64,000 bases of DNA. It comes from Heterostelium multicystogenum. Its lineage: Eukaryota > Evosea > Eumycetozoa > Acytosteliales > Acytosteliaceae. The notes beneath the pieces are model-generated. The model was not told the origin of the DNA. It saw only the letters and a list, made by a program, of their open reading frames with translations, and searched no databases. The stretch is from the NCBI GenBank assembly GCA_003667245.1, contig RCNN01000032.1, positions 1 through 64,000 on the forward strand, given 5' to 3'. Positions within the stretch are counted from its first letter, which is position 1. Every line of letters begins with the position of its first letter. Positions 11,001 through 22,363 of this stretch are shown one piece after another. Both the position numbers and the translations under genes were made by a program.

Positions 11001-13381
11001 AAGCGAGATCTTGATCAACTCTGCTTGGCTCACAGACACGGGAATACAAGTTGCAGGTGCTTCCATCGCACTGGTCATCGTTATCGCAGTTAACAAGATC
11101 ATATATACGCTTGCAACTACGAAGAGTGTTTGCAATGCTCGATTGGAATGCTTGGTAGTCAGCATAGGTGATGGCGCAGGCTCCATCCTCGACATCAGAC
11201 AGCGACTTGTAGTAGTCGTCGAGAATCGATACAGTGCATCCATAGCTTGAGCATTGCTCATTCACTTTTTCATTGTATACACCGATGAAGCTCTTTGTGG
11301 GTACTGTTACATTACGAGGAGTACAGCACTGGAAGAATTGCTGAGTGGAATTGCAGCATGGGTCCAACTGATACTCTGGATCGCTTGGTGCATATGTACA
11401 AATAGTTGACAACTGTTCAGTGACTACAGTATCGATCTGCAAAAGGTTATTTGCCTGTCCCATGCATCCTACCCAGCTATCTCTCAATGTATAGATATCG
11501 ATCATGTATCTCAATGTTGAGACGACATCATAAGACTTTGAAGTGAAGATACTGTCTTCGGTTTTCTTAATCATTTCCAACAGTTGATTGAATTGATCGT
11601 AATCGCATTTCGAGTTATTTAAAGAGAAACCTACAGTCATATCCAATGGCTATAATAGGAGAGTTTGGTTAATTGATTCGCTATGTTTAACAAGTATAGA
11701 CGGTAGTACTACATACACGACCATTGGAGTCAATTAAAGTGTTAAGGAATTGAAGCTTGGATGCGACAATAGTGGAAATGTCGCTGTGAATGGTGAGCGA
11801 GTCCTCACGATAGGATAAGATAAAAGCAGCTTGGAACGATCGGTTCTTTGGTGGATTATCGAATTCGTCGAAATGGATATTGTCAAAAAAGTCAATCTTC
11901 TTAAAGAGGTCAAATGATTCCAGTAGATATGGAATTGGCCACAGTGGGTTGCTGTTCACTCTTGGAAAGGAAATGAAGAATGGTCTGGTGTTCTCCCAAT
12001 AGTCACTACGGGTGATAGCACCATCTGGATACAATAATCTCGCTGCACCCATGAGATTGTAGGTTCCTCCTGTTGGTGAGTTGTCCACAATTGAAACTGG
12101 CCAGACTTTAGCCGAACTCGTTACAACACACGAGTAGTTGGAAGGATAATAAGGCACAATTGAAATATAGAGTACTTTCTCTGTACCATTTTCGTATGGA
12201 CCAATTGCCAGTGTCACATAATCGTCAACTATTATTCAATGAGAATGATGGGTGTAAGCTCTCTGGATGTATCTGAGTGGAGTTTATAGATGAGCAACTT
12301 ACCAGGATGGTTATAAACCCATTTGATATTTGGAGATGAAGCAACTGGATACTGAACAGAGGGATCATCTGAGATGAAAAAGTCGATATCCTCTTGAAGT
12401 GCTGGACATCCAATAGAAAGATTCATTGGCTTGGTGACAGTGAATGTGTAGAATGTGGGCTCCTCAATAATGTTTCCGGTCGACTGACCAAGAATATGCT
12501 CACCGTCATTGATACACTTATGATCTGGTGTGAGATCTGTGCACTTTGGCGCAGATGGTGGTGCCGGACTTGAAATTCCAGCGGAATAGAGCGAGAGTGA
12601 AAATGAAATGCTCGGAGATGTTGCGATAATCTTGATGAAATAAGTGCTGTTTGTCCAAGCCAAGACATTTGCCCATCCGATATTGTCCGTGGGGCATATA
12701 TTTAAAACGTTGTTCAGATATGGATTTTCATAACCAATCATTCTACCATATTCCGAGTTGTCAACGGATGAAAACAATAGAAAACTACCCTGTTCTTGTG
12801 ATGCGTATAGCTGTCATATTGGTGTAATGAATGAGTCAAAATTAATAAGTGGATAGTCCGACGCTATCTCGAGATGCTTACTCTTATTCCTTCGCAGTAG
12901 GATGTATTTGCTTTGTAACGGAAATTCATGGTTCCTACATTACTATATTTGTAGGTTTGATTTGCGTGAATAGTGATCCAAGGATCGTTGTCAAAGTCGC
13001 AGAGATGATAGACAACTTCATCTGGTCCATAGTAGACGGTTGTATTGGTTGGACAGGGAGGGCACGAAGGGTGTCCAGAGACCGTCTGGCCACACTTCAG
13101 TGGGTCAGTATAGTCGCATGTGCAGTCAATATTGTTGCTGGGTGATTGGCAAGTGAAGTTTGGACAGGCTACTGACTGCATCATGTAGAGTTCACTTTCA
13201 AAGTTGACCTCCATCAACGCAAAGTTCATGTCCAAACCGACGACATTCGTACTTTTTTCCGAGACAGTCGACGATCTAATCTGGACCTGGGCAACGACCA
13301 GCCACCCAAAAGTGAGAACACCCACAACAAAATTGAAACTCTAACCAACAATTTCAAATTCATTGTTATCTTCATCACCAT
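8075..13381 (-). CDS. Large receptor-like protein: Cys-rich ectodomain plus THH1/TOM1/TOM3-type 7TM
   Basis: Minus-strand gene with predicted introns 12811-12881 (71 bp) and 11650-11716 (67 bp). The first ~30 codons are a signal peptide (MNLKLLVRVSILL...). About 1,200 residues of Cys-rich, N-glycosylation-rich ectodomain follow (for example CPPCPTNTTV, CTGTCGKQCAGPTKVC). The last ~280 residues form seven membrane spans. LPTFIYFTSFSIIVVLWYV, FVYLGGSIYLMMKF and VTEIIPVMSILYSY align by eye with the plant TOM1/THH1 domain (Pfam THH1_TOM1-3). Frame steps of one base are needed near 13,330, 12,232, 9,655 and 9,255. The short cytoplasmic tail is Ser/Thr-rich. A surface sensor or adhesion receptor is an inference. 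No ligand-binding fold is recognised in the ectodomain. Confidence 0.72.
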
Positions 13382-14932
13382 CAAATAAAAAATAACAACA
13401 ACCACCAAGAACAAATATTATTACTCTATTTTCTTTTTGTATTTTTATGTTTTCAAAACTAATTTTATTATTTATCTCAAAAACTATAATACTGTATAAA
13501 TAACTATATCTTTATATCTTTATATCTTTATATCTTTATTAAATCGAATCGATTTAAATGTATATTATGATTATTATTATTATGATTACTTATTATTTGG
13601 TTATTATTATTATTTGTTGGTTGATTAATTGATTGTTTGTTTGTTTGATTGTTTGATTATTGATTTCGATTAAATGAATTTTGGGAGGAGTGGACCACTA
13701 ACCACAAAAAAATCTACTCAAAGATTTCTTAGTTTGTCCGAGTGCTAAAGTTCTTTTAAGAGATATGTTTTTAAACTTGGTAATTTGGCAATGGGGGTGG
13801 AAAACAGTTTTTTGATAGATATTGATTTTATTTCGAGAAAACATGATCCTTGGGATTGATTTTTATTTTACAAAAGCTCATTAATCTTTAAAATTACAGT
13901 CACTGGTTAACTAGATTCTCTTGTTGTGTGATGATGATTTTTTGTGTTTAAAATGTTGTTTCGCTAAAAAAAATCAAAAATGACCAAATTTCTATTTAAA
14001 TTTATATGGTTTGAGGAATTTGGTGACACAATGCAAAAATAAGTCGACACGCACTGAACCCACAAAAGAACTGAGTCCTAAAAAGAAGTGATAGATTAGC
14101 CTTGTAATTTTTTATAATTGGAAAGGTTTTTGTATTATCATAATCTAAAATCAATCAACATTTCAGAAAATAATAATAAACAATAAATATAATCAATTTT
14201 CTAAAGACTAATAAACAATCAATGCAAAGTTAGTTGAAAGAACCACAGCAAAGCAAAACATCATCATCATCATCATCATTGACAACAATGAAATTCATAG
14301 GGATAAAAACAACAACAAAGGTAATTATAGTTTATTATTTTAGCTACCCGACTGCTTAGATACTCTACCACCAAACTCAAAATAATTCTATTTTTAACCA
14401 AAGACATACAAGTATCATTATATTTGATTTAATTAATTGCGTGATTGATTGATTGATTTTGGATGATGCTTTTTGAAAAGTAGAATTTATCAAATAAAAA
14501 ATTATAAACATTACAATTGTAAACATTATTATTATTTGAATATGAAAATTAATCAGTAATATTTATCTGTTTTATCATATATATATTGATTTTGATAAGA
14601 AGTTAACTTGCTATGACACTAACTCTGAATGAATGCTATATATTAATTAAACATTGATGTATATGTATATGGGGTAGATACAGTTAATTTATATAAACAA
14701 TGCATAGAAATAGGTTCGATTACCTTGAACAAGCCAATTTGTAGTTGTGTAAATCGCTTTGATATCAGATGAAATAATAATATAATGAAAATACATTATA
14801 ATAATAATTGGTGAATTTTTAAATAACACTCACAACCACTCACATCTCTCTCTATTCTTACTTCTTTCCTTTATGATATGATATCAAATGATATGAATAT
14901 GATATTCTAACCACACACACTCCTACGACAAA
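13382..14932. other. Intergenic region
   Basis: AT-rich, with tandem 9-mers near 13506 and a short (CAT)n near 14260. A short in-frame ATG stretch near 14288 leads to a GTAAT donor, but I found no matching exon. No gene is called. Confidence 0.5.
13506..13540. repeat. Tandem 9-bp repeat (TATATCTTT)n
   Basis: Roughly four direct copies of a 9-base unit, upstream of the 5' end of the large 7TM gene. Confidence 0.85.
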
Positions 14933-15593
14933 TCCTGTTCCTTAGTTGCCAATTTAATACAATCAACAATCTGTGGTGTTTGCATAATGTGTTGTAATTG
15001 ATGTTGTTGTTGATTGCAAGTGATTGCTCCTTCATTTTCAATAGATAATAAAGTGAGCAAATATCATCATTTCATTGTTTGTTGATAAACATATCTTATC
15101 CTATCATATGATACACCAATGGTGCTGCTACGTACCTGCTTGCTAGTTCTGCACTTTCACAAAGATTGTTAATTACATTGTAAAAGATTAAAATGAAATA
15201 GAGCTAATTGTAGTGTAGTTTATTTATAATGAACTGGTAGGATTGAGATTAAGTACTTATTCTTAGGTGTGGTAATAAATAAATATTTATATAAATACAT
15301 ACCCTACAGGCTACACACTAGACTTTATATAATATATTATAAATAAGGTAAGCATTAATTAATTAAAGAGTATGGAAGGGAACATTTGATAATACTAACA
15401 TCTTGGCATTTTGGAAAGCGTACGGATAATGATGAGTGTGTTGATGAAACAATAGTGATTTTGGTGCTATATCTTGCAAGCTATGAATGCCTAGTGAGAT
15501 GAGCATTGATTGATACCCTACTCTATGTAGCACCCTAAGTAAACCACTGAGTTTGATTAGATCTGATGTTTCAGTATTTTGATATTCATTCAT
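14933..15593 (-). CDS. Hypothetical small multi-exon gene
   Basis: The minus-strand frame beginning at 15593 (MNEYQNTETSDLIKLSGLLR...) has protein-like composition through about 15400. A second exon-like block near 15140-15220 (YNVINNLCESAELAS) ends at a strong CAG|GTACGT donor. A third block near 14935-15050 (LLSIENEGAITCNQQQ, then IVDCIKLATKEQDLS) ends at TAG 14933-14935. The phases of the second and third blocks do not join cleanly, so an exon boundary is misplaced or a base is missing. I recognise no family; length would be about 130 residues. The three blocks could also belong to two genes. Confidence 0.35.
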
Positions 15594-15966
15594 TATTTTA
15601 AATTGTAAAGAATGGAAGCTACATAGTGGAATGGAATGTATTGTGTGGAGTGTTTGTAAGTTTATGATGTTGAACGAAGTTGATATACAAGTAAGTAGGT
15701 ATATTTAAACACACTAAGCAGAAACACAGCAAGCTGGTTCTACCGTACCACCTACTACTAAAAAAGAGTCAACCAGTTGCAGACATATATAATATAATGG
15801 CTGTTGTTTTGAAATTAATATTCACCGTCAGAAGGTCTATAAATACTGACCATTGATTAGAGAAATAATCATTGTTCCAAATCATTCTGCAACAACAACT
15901 ACAACAACCCAACATCAGCAATCTATATTTCTATAACTCATCTTATACATATCTATACTTAAAATA
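15594..15966. other. Divergent promoter region
   Basis: Spacer between the uncertain minus-strand gene and the secreted-protein gene. It holds a TATA-like element at 15838-15843 and an A/C-rich leader (CAACAACAACTACAACAACC) directly before the start codon, typical of highly expressed dictyostelid genes. Confidence 0.55.
15838..15843 (+). promoter_or_regulatory. TATA-like box
   Basis: TATAAA about 123 bp upstream of the ATG at 15967, positioned for transcription of the secreted-protein gene. Assigned by motif only. Confidence 0.4.
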
Positions 15967-16784
15967 ATGAGATCAATTCTCTTGGTATTCATTGTTGCCC
16001 TTTTGGTGACTGGCACATTTGCAAAGGAGAAGAAGTCAAAGATTGCCAAGCAAATCGATGAAGAACGTATTATCTTCTCTACCGAGTTTAGCATCTACGA
16101 CTTTGGTACCTTCATTGGTGGTGTATTCCGTGGTATTGAGGTAAGTCCATTTAAATATAGATAAGCAAAGATTGCAATAAATTAATGAGTATTGTTTTCT
16201 ACTTATATTACTTTGTTTTCCATGGTTAGAATGGTGCTAACCCAGCCAACGCCTCAAAATGTTTCAGCCAAGCTGATGTTGTTGGACAACACTTCGGAAA
16301 GGCTTTCCAAAGCTTGACCATTGGTTTCACCAATGTCTCTGCTGATTTAGTCAACCAATCCATTGATGAGTTGGGTGTTGCCTTCAACCTCTTGAAACCA
16401 TTGCTCCAAGCCTGTGGTTCCACCACCCTTGTCATTGATATTGCCAAGATTGTCCACACCATCCAGACCGGAGGGTAAGTCTTGACATGAATTGATAGTT
16501 AACTGGACTGAAAAAGTTCTAACTCAAATCCTATTTTTCCATTTTTATTCACATAGTATTGCTGCCTTTGCCGCCCAAGAAGGTTTGAAGGTCTTGTCCC
16601 ATAAGAGTGATATTTCTAATGAGATAAGAGTAAGTTTAGCAACACCAATACATTCCATAACTTGATATACTAAGAATTCTTTGGTTTATTCAAATAGGGT
16701 ATTACTGCCAACTTCCAAGCTGGAAACTACGATTCCGCTGGTGAAGCTTTGGGTAAATTATTGGCACTTGTCATCGTTCCATAA
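15967..16784 (+). CDS. Secreted glycoprotein-like protein, unknown family
   Basis: Four exons, 15967-16140, 16230-16474, 16557-16629 and 16698-16784, join in frame and give 192 residues. The N-terminus MRSILLVFIVALLVTGTFA is a clear signal peptide with cleavage likely before KEKK. There are three N-glycosylation sequons (NAS, NVS, NQS) and two cysteines in the mature part, and no second membrane span. Codon choice is strongly biased to C-ending codons (GCC, ACC, TTC, AAG), unlike the neighbouring genes, which suggests very high expression. The family is unrecognised. A secreted or matrix protein is an inference from signal peptide and codon bias. Confidence 0.88.
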
Positions 16785-16933
16785 ACTGTTGATCACTTTG
16801 TTGATTAAAATTTAAAAAAAAATGAATAAAGATTAATCCATATCTATCATAAAATGTATATCAGCTTGCATAGATCAATATTGATTGACATTATATATTA
16901 CATATATTTATTGTTGGTGTGATTATGTCTTTT

Positions 16934-16934
<1 letters not shown>

Positions 16935-17002
<68 letters not shown>
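16935..17002. repeat. (ATT)n microsatellite
   Basis: About 23 uninterrupted trinucleotide units, ending directly at the stop codon of the minus-strand TSPOON-like gene. It therefore lies in that gene's 3' UTR and between two convergent genes. Confidence 0.95.
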
Positions 17003-17007
<5 letters not shown>

Positions 17008-17683
17008 CAGTTTCTTTCTTATCATGTTTCAATAAACTATAGTTTGAAATGCTTTCGAATTGAATTTGATCCAAATGACCCTGATGAGTGAAGTAATGTT
17101 TAGTTTATTATCCAACAACAACATTATGTTGTATGTACATACTCTTTGTAAAACTTCATCTAAATATAATACAAGCTTTGGTATTTGTTCGATTAAGTAC
17201 AATTCAGTTACGCTCTTTTTCTTACAGACATCTTTGATACATTCTGTTATTGGTTGTAATACGTCTGAAACTGTGTTGTTGTATTGATAATGGTTAGTAT
17301 TCTATTGCTCAATCATAATCAATATGGTTGATAATTGAATGATACATACGTGAAAGCTCATCATAGACATCAGAAGATCCCACTAAGAATATCATTAGTT
17401 CACCAATATTAGTATATACAGCTATACTTTCACTATTATAGATAGTAATAATGATTTCGTTAATATCTATGCAAAATATAGCCAGATAGGCTACATTGTA
17501 GTGTATGTATCTACCCAAATTCAGCAACCAAGTGTTTTCATTCTTTGCATATGTCCATTCGTCTTTTGTCAACTGATACAGAGATTTCTCCAAATCTAAT
17601 TGTTTCTCTTCGTTCGTCGTATTATAGTGCTTTGAGAATATAACATTTCCATTTAGATTTGTAATTGTAATTGAAGTTATCAT
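17003..17683 (-). CDS. Longin-fold coat small subunit, probable TSPOON (TSET) / sigma-zeta family
   Basis: Three exons on the minus strand, 17350-17683, 17143-17270 and 17003-17080, with introns of 79 and 62 bp, give 179 residues in an unbroken frame. An in-frame TAA upstream fixes the start. The N-terminus MITSITITNLNGNVIFSKHY has the beta-strand pattern of adaptor sigma and COPI zeta subunits. The blocks ELMIFLVGSSDVYDELSLSD, then ITECIKDVCKKK, and PKLVLYLDEVLQRGHLDQI match the C-terminal helices of zeta-like chains. The extended tail after the longin core favours TSPOON of the TSET coat, which is retained in Dictyostelium and lost in animals and fungi. COPI zeta or an AP sigma chain is the alternative. 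It would act at endocytic or secretory membranes. Confidence 0.6.
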
Positions 17684-17866
17684 CTTTGAGCTGATATCTT
17701 AATTATTGTTGATAATGTTATCTTTAAATGAAATTGATTTTTTAAATGAGAAACAGCTCCTTTGTCACTTATTTTATATGTTTTTGCTTGGACTAGATAA
17801 AACTTAAAGTAAAACCAAATAATCATATGTTTGGATATTATTATTTATTATTTATTACGAGAATCT

Positions 17867-20800
17867 TTATACTTGATTGCGTTTGTTGTAGTCATTAAAT
17901 AGATCATCATCGTTATCATTTGATGAGTGTGTAGTTTGGGTTGTTGATGAAGTTGAAAAAGGTGAAGTTGGTTCTGATTGATATTTGTTCTTTTTGTTTC
18001 TGTTGAGATTTGTTCCTGTTGTTGTTATTGTAGTTGGTACAACTGCTGTTGGTATATTAAGATTATTAGGATCTGGTATAGAGTGAGAAATATCTGAATT
18101 ATATATTGTAAGATTATTATTATTATTATGATTGTTTTTTCTTTTTACTCTTCGGTTTGGATTTGGAGTTGCTTGTTGATGTTGTTGTTTGAGATTTAAA
18201 GGTAGAAGCAGGTGATGGTGTATCTATTATATTGTTTCTTAGTTTTATAGCTGTTGGTGTATCGGGTGTAAAATATATCTAGGTTGGCAAGGTCTAGGTT
18301 ACCATCTTTATTCCCATACATGTTATAGAATTGTAGGATATCTTTATTTCTTTCCAACTCTTTCTTTTGATACTCAATTAGTTTTTGGTCAACTATTACA
18401 TTAGATAGTCGATATAATTATAAGTATACTAAAATTGAAATGATATTATTTTGTTGTTAAAGAGAATGAATACTTACACTCATGACAACATGACGCTTTC
18501 TAAGTATGACATAGAATTTGGTACCAAAGAGAAATATCAAGGTACACAGTATGAATGCACAAATAATACTTGAAGTTGTAATAAATTGTGCTTTAAAGTT
18601 ACCTGGGAATGAGAATCTTAGAGATACAAATACTATTATTAATATAATATAGTTGTATATCTTTGATAAAAGTTAGACAATGTATGTTAGCTATTCATTG
18701 ATTTGTTAAACTTACAAGTATGGCTATATAAGTTGGCTCGTTATAGGACCCAGGTGATGATCTAAAATCTTCTTCCCATGTATACATAAACACAGCAAAA
18801 TAATCAGCAATATCATCAAGTAGATCAAGGTAATAACAATATAGATCCATCCTTCAGGATTCGAGCAGACATGACTAACTTCTCTCTCATCTATCTTATA
18901 TATATATCTTGGTTTAGAGTTGGATACTGCAATATTGACAATCATTAAAATCTGTTATTCATCCTGTAGTTAGTACTAACTAAATAGAAGAGTATATGAT
19001 CAACTAGTACATACAATAGGTATTATAGTTAGAATGATCAACCATTTAAAGAAGAACCAAGTACCAAGCTATTAATTGTTTCCTATTAGTATGTATATAT
19101 ATGATATAGATCGAACAATAATCAATGCTTACATTAGATTTCTCTTTGATAGATGTATCCTTTCTAAATTTCCATATAATCCATTCTTTGATAATAATCG
19201 CATTGACACAAAATGCTAATACAATCGGTACTGAAAACGAGCTTTTCCAATACAAGAGAATCTGCTGATTCCAAAAGCAAGAAGTTCGCCGCGCATAAAG
19301 TTAATAGGCCTACGATCACAGTCGAAAGAAAGAATGGATTCGAGTTTTGAATGATGGTGTTTTTCCAATGGTAAAGCAAGAGCACTCCACTTGCCAAGGT
19401 GAGGACTATTAGGATGCCAGTGATAATAGATATTATTATCTTCGATGTTTCTGAAATGTCTTCTGCTTCAGACAATAGTATTTTCCCACTGAATGGATAT
19501 GGTTTGTAGTGCTTTCGACAGGGTAAAATGGTTACTCTGAAAGAAGATCTCCAGTTTGAGGCAGGAGGTGAAGATGAATATACTAGATCACAATAGGTAC
19601 CAGGTACTCCACTGACCTCAATATTATACATAATAGAGCGTCCTGTTGGGTTCAATGGGACTTGTTGGATTCCACTTATATTACATTAGAACAGTTCTCT
19701 GTAACAAAAAGATTGGTCTCTCACGACCTCTATATATTATTTCCAAACGAGTCAAAAGGCATTGATAATAACTTGAATAGTCTCTGGTGTATCTAATAAG
19801 TACGATTGAGATACGGAAAATTTAAAAGTATTTCACTATTAATCAGTTGACCAATCCTGGAGGTATTATTCAAGAAACGACTATTTTCAATGGAAAGCGG
19901 ACAACTAAAATTTGGGTTGAACGAGTAGAGAAATACTCCAGCAATATCTGCATAGTTCGAGTAAATGTGGAGTTGTTAACTGTACAGTTACAAGAATTTT
20001 GGATATCCCTTTTCTAATTCTCTATAGGTCAAGAAGGTTCCATATGACGCTGTATTGTTAACAAATCGTATTTTCTTTGCTAAAAAGATTCCAGATTGAT
20101 CCAAGGAAAGAAGTCCTTTCCGTCTGGAATTTTGATTCAAAACTATTAGTATCATTCTTTGAAATATTATATTATATTATATTTACCTTTGTTGCATTAT
20201 TATTTTGTATTAAGGATGTTAACAGATTGATTTGATAATTTTAACTCACCATATATTAATCCCTTTTCAACTTTATTCCATAGGAAATAGCTGATGAATA
20301 TAGTGATATTTGAATACAGAGATACTGAAATTAATTTCGAAGCAGTATTATTGGATATATATAGTCCGAATGCAAAAAATGTTGCACTATCTGTGAATAG
20401 AAATAGAGAATCTTTACTTTTACAATTTACTACAAAAGTTGAGATAACCAATAAATTTCCACCTCCATGTACTTCTATCATGACACCATTTATATCTATA
20501 ATTGAAAATAAAATGTGTTAAAGTTTGGTTGTAAAATTGTAATGATACCTCTTACTTTGGAAAACTGAGTTCAAAAATGGTTTACAGTGGTAATGGAGTT
20601 AGATCTAATCACAGTTCCAATAATATTTGAAAATACACAGTCGTTTATAGTAAGGAACCCGAATCAAACACTGAGATAGAATGTTGATTCTCTTTGTCAT
20701 TGGAAAAAATGGTATGTTCAATTTCAAAAAAAGTTGATCCAGTACCTATATCAGAGGCAGCAGGTCCAAAGTTTTTCCTAAATATGCATGACACAATACT

Positions 20801-21955
20801 TATTCAAAATTATTAAATATTTTTCAAGTCATTAAAAGTAAACAACTTACTAACCAGAACTTTGATCTGAAATATATATATGATACCGGCAGAAGTAGAG
20901 GAAGTGTTTTCATCGAAAATGGATTGTTCAATTATAAGATTGGAGTCAATACTTATCATTTGACCAATAAAGGATAAATTATATTGGATTCTACACATAA
21001 TGGCTTTAAAAACAGACTCGACTATTTTATTGGAGTTAGTATTGGAAAGATTCCTTAAAAATAATACTTACAAATTATTAATCCATAGGTTTGAACTATT
21101 ATAAATAATTAAAGTTTGATTAAATGAAATAAAGGAATCATTGGAACTCATTATAGCTTGGGAAAGAGAATTACTTATTATTCTAAAACCAGAAAATGAT
21201 ATCACGCTTTGTGATGCTTCAAATAAAGTTGTATATTGGTTTTTATGTATCAAAATATTCCTTGCTTCTAAGAATTGCTTTATGTGAGTTAATATATATT
21301 TTCTCTCTCTAATTTAATAAACTATATTTACAATTATCTATCATGAATAATAATCTTCTGGTGTTATTAAAAATTATTATGTCTTCAAAAATTAATGATG
21401 AATTGCTGATAATGAAATCTGTTGGATTAGGACGAATTGTTCTCAAGATATTGTCGAATTTGTTCCCATTACTCGTAAATATGATGATAGATGTAAATAA
21501 TACTTGTTTAATAATTGAGTTTACGATGGTAAAGTGTGAAACTATTGCCATGGAGTCATAAAAATAGAGAAATGCTCCATAATTCGGTAATATAATTTGA
21601 GTTTGATTTGCTTTTCCAGCTTCACCAGTAATAGTAAGATTATAACTTCTTCTTATTTCCAAACTAGGTAATCTACTATAATCATAGATTCCTGGCAAGA
21701 GTTGAATGGTAAAATTATCATAGTTATTACTAGTAGTATTGGTAAATGCAAAATAAATACTAAAGCAAGCATTTTCAACTGAAGATCCACATCCTATTTT
21801 ATCTACTCCAGTTGGCGAAAGAAATATATTGTATCCATCTGAAATCAAATAAATATTACTGTATTTTTTTAATACAAATATATATAATTCAATTACTTAT
21901 ATAATTGTTAATAAATATATAAAAATAATAAAAATAAATATTTATAGTTTGTCAT
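17867..21955 (-). CDS. Beta-helix ectodomain plus class C (7tm_3) GPCR-like receptor, paralogue A
   Basis: Multi-exon minus-strand gene. A short signal-peptide exon starts near 21955 (MTNYKYLFLLFLY...). The ectodomain opens with DGYNIFLSPTGVDKIGCG and continues as Asn/Ile-rich strands typical of a right-handed parallel beta-helix, down to about 19700. The 7TM part includes NSNPFFLSTVIVGLL (TM2), IIIKEWIIWKFRK (end of TM3), SNPEGWIYIVITLIYL and SPGSYNEPTYIAI. The last matches the class C pattern around the fourth to fifth spans. A cytoplasmic tail with QFYNMYGNKDG and a Ser/Thr/Asn-rich end stops at TAA 17867-17869. Several one-base frame steps are needed, for example near 18,270 and 18,755. 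The Cys-x2-Arg-Pro block of TM3 in paralogue B is replaced here. Signalling through G proteins is inferred from the family. Confidence 0.7.
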
Positions 21956-22363
21956 TCAATTATTAAAGAATAATGAAATATTTATTAGATATAATTATAT
22001 AATCATAGTAATTGTAAACTGATAGAAGGAACTGAATAATTTATTTAATCAGAATCTATTTAATAATATAGGTTTTTTATATAAATTTGAGAATGTTTGA
22101 AATGAATTTATGAGAAAATACATTTCATATTATGATAAATATTCATTCATTATGATAATGAATATAATTCGAAACGAATTTATTTGATTTTGGTTTATTA
22201 ATTAGCATACCAATTTGAAAAAGTGTGTGAAAAAGTGTGTTTTGATTATATAAATGATTTATTTGCCAATAAAATTAACATCATGTTTGTTGTGTATTTC
22301 CAATAATATTATCATGAAAGCATTTTATTTCTAACAAACTTAGAATAATAAGTATCAGAGGTT
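21956..22363. other. Intergenic region
   Basis: AT-rich spacer between the start of receptor A and the end of the coiled-coil/fimbrin gene. No coding or RNA signal is seen. Confidence 0.6.

Noticed and set aside
10447..11250. Plus-strand frames of about 120 codons opposite the Cys-rich ectodomain
   Set aside because: Shadows of the minus-strand receptor, whose cysteine spacing and splice sites are convincing.
16885..17091. 68-codon frame with a poly-Ile run
   Set aside because: Created by the (ATT)n repeat in the 3' UTR of the minus-strand TSPOON-like gene.
18250..18300. 24-bp intron explaining the tail frame change in receptor A
   Set aside because: The candidate donor and acceptor do not give the FTPD frame, and the skipped bases are conserved in paralogue B.
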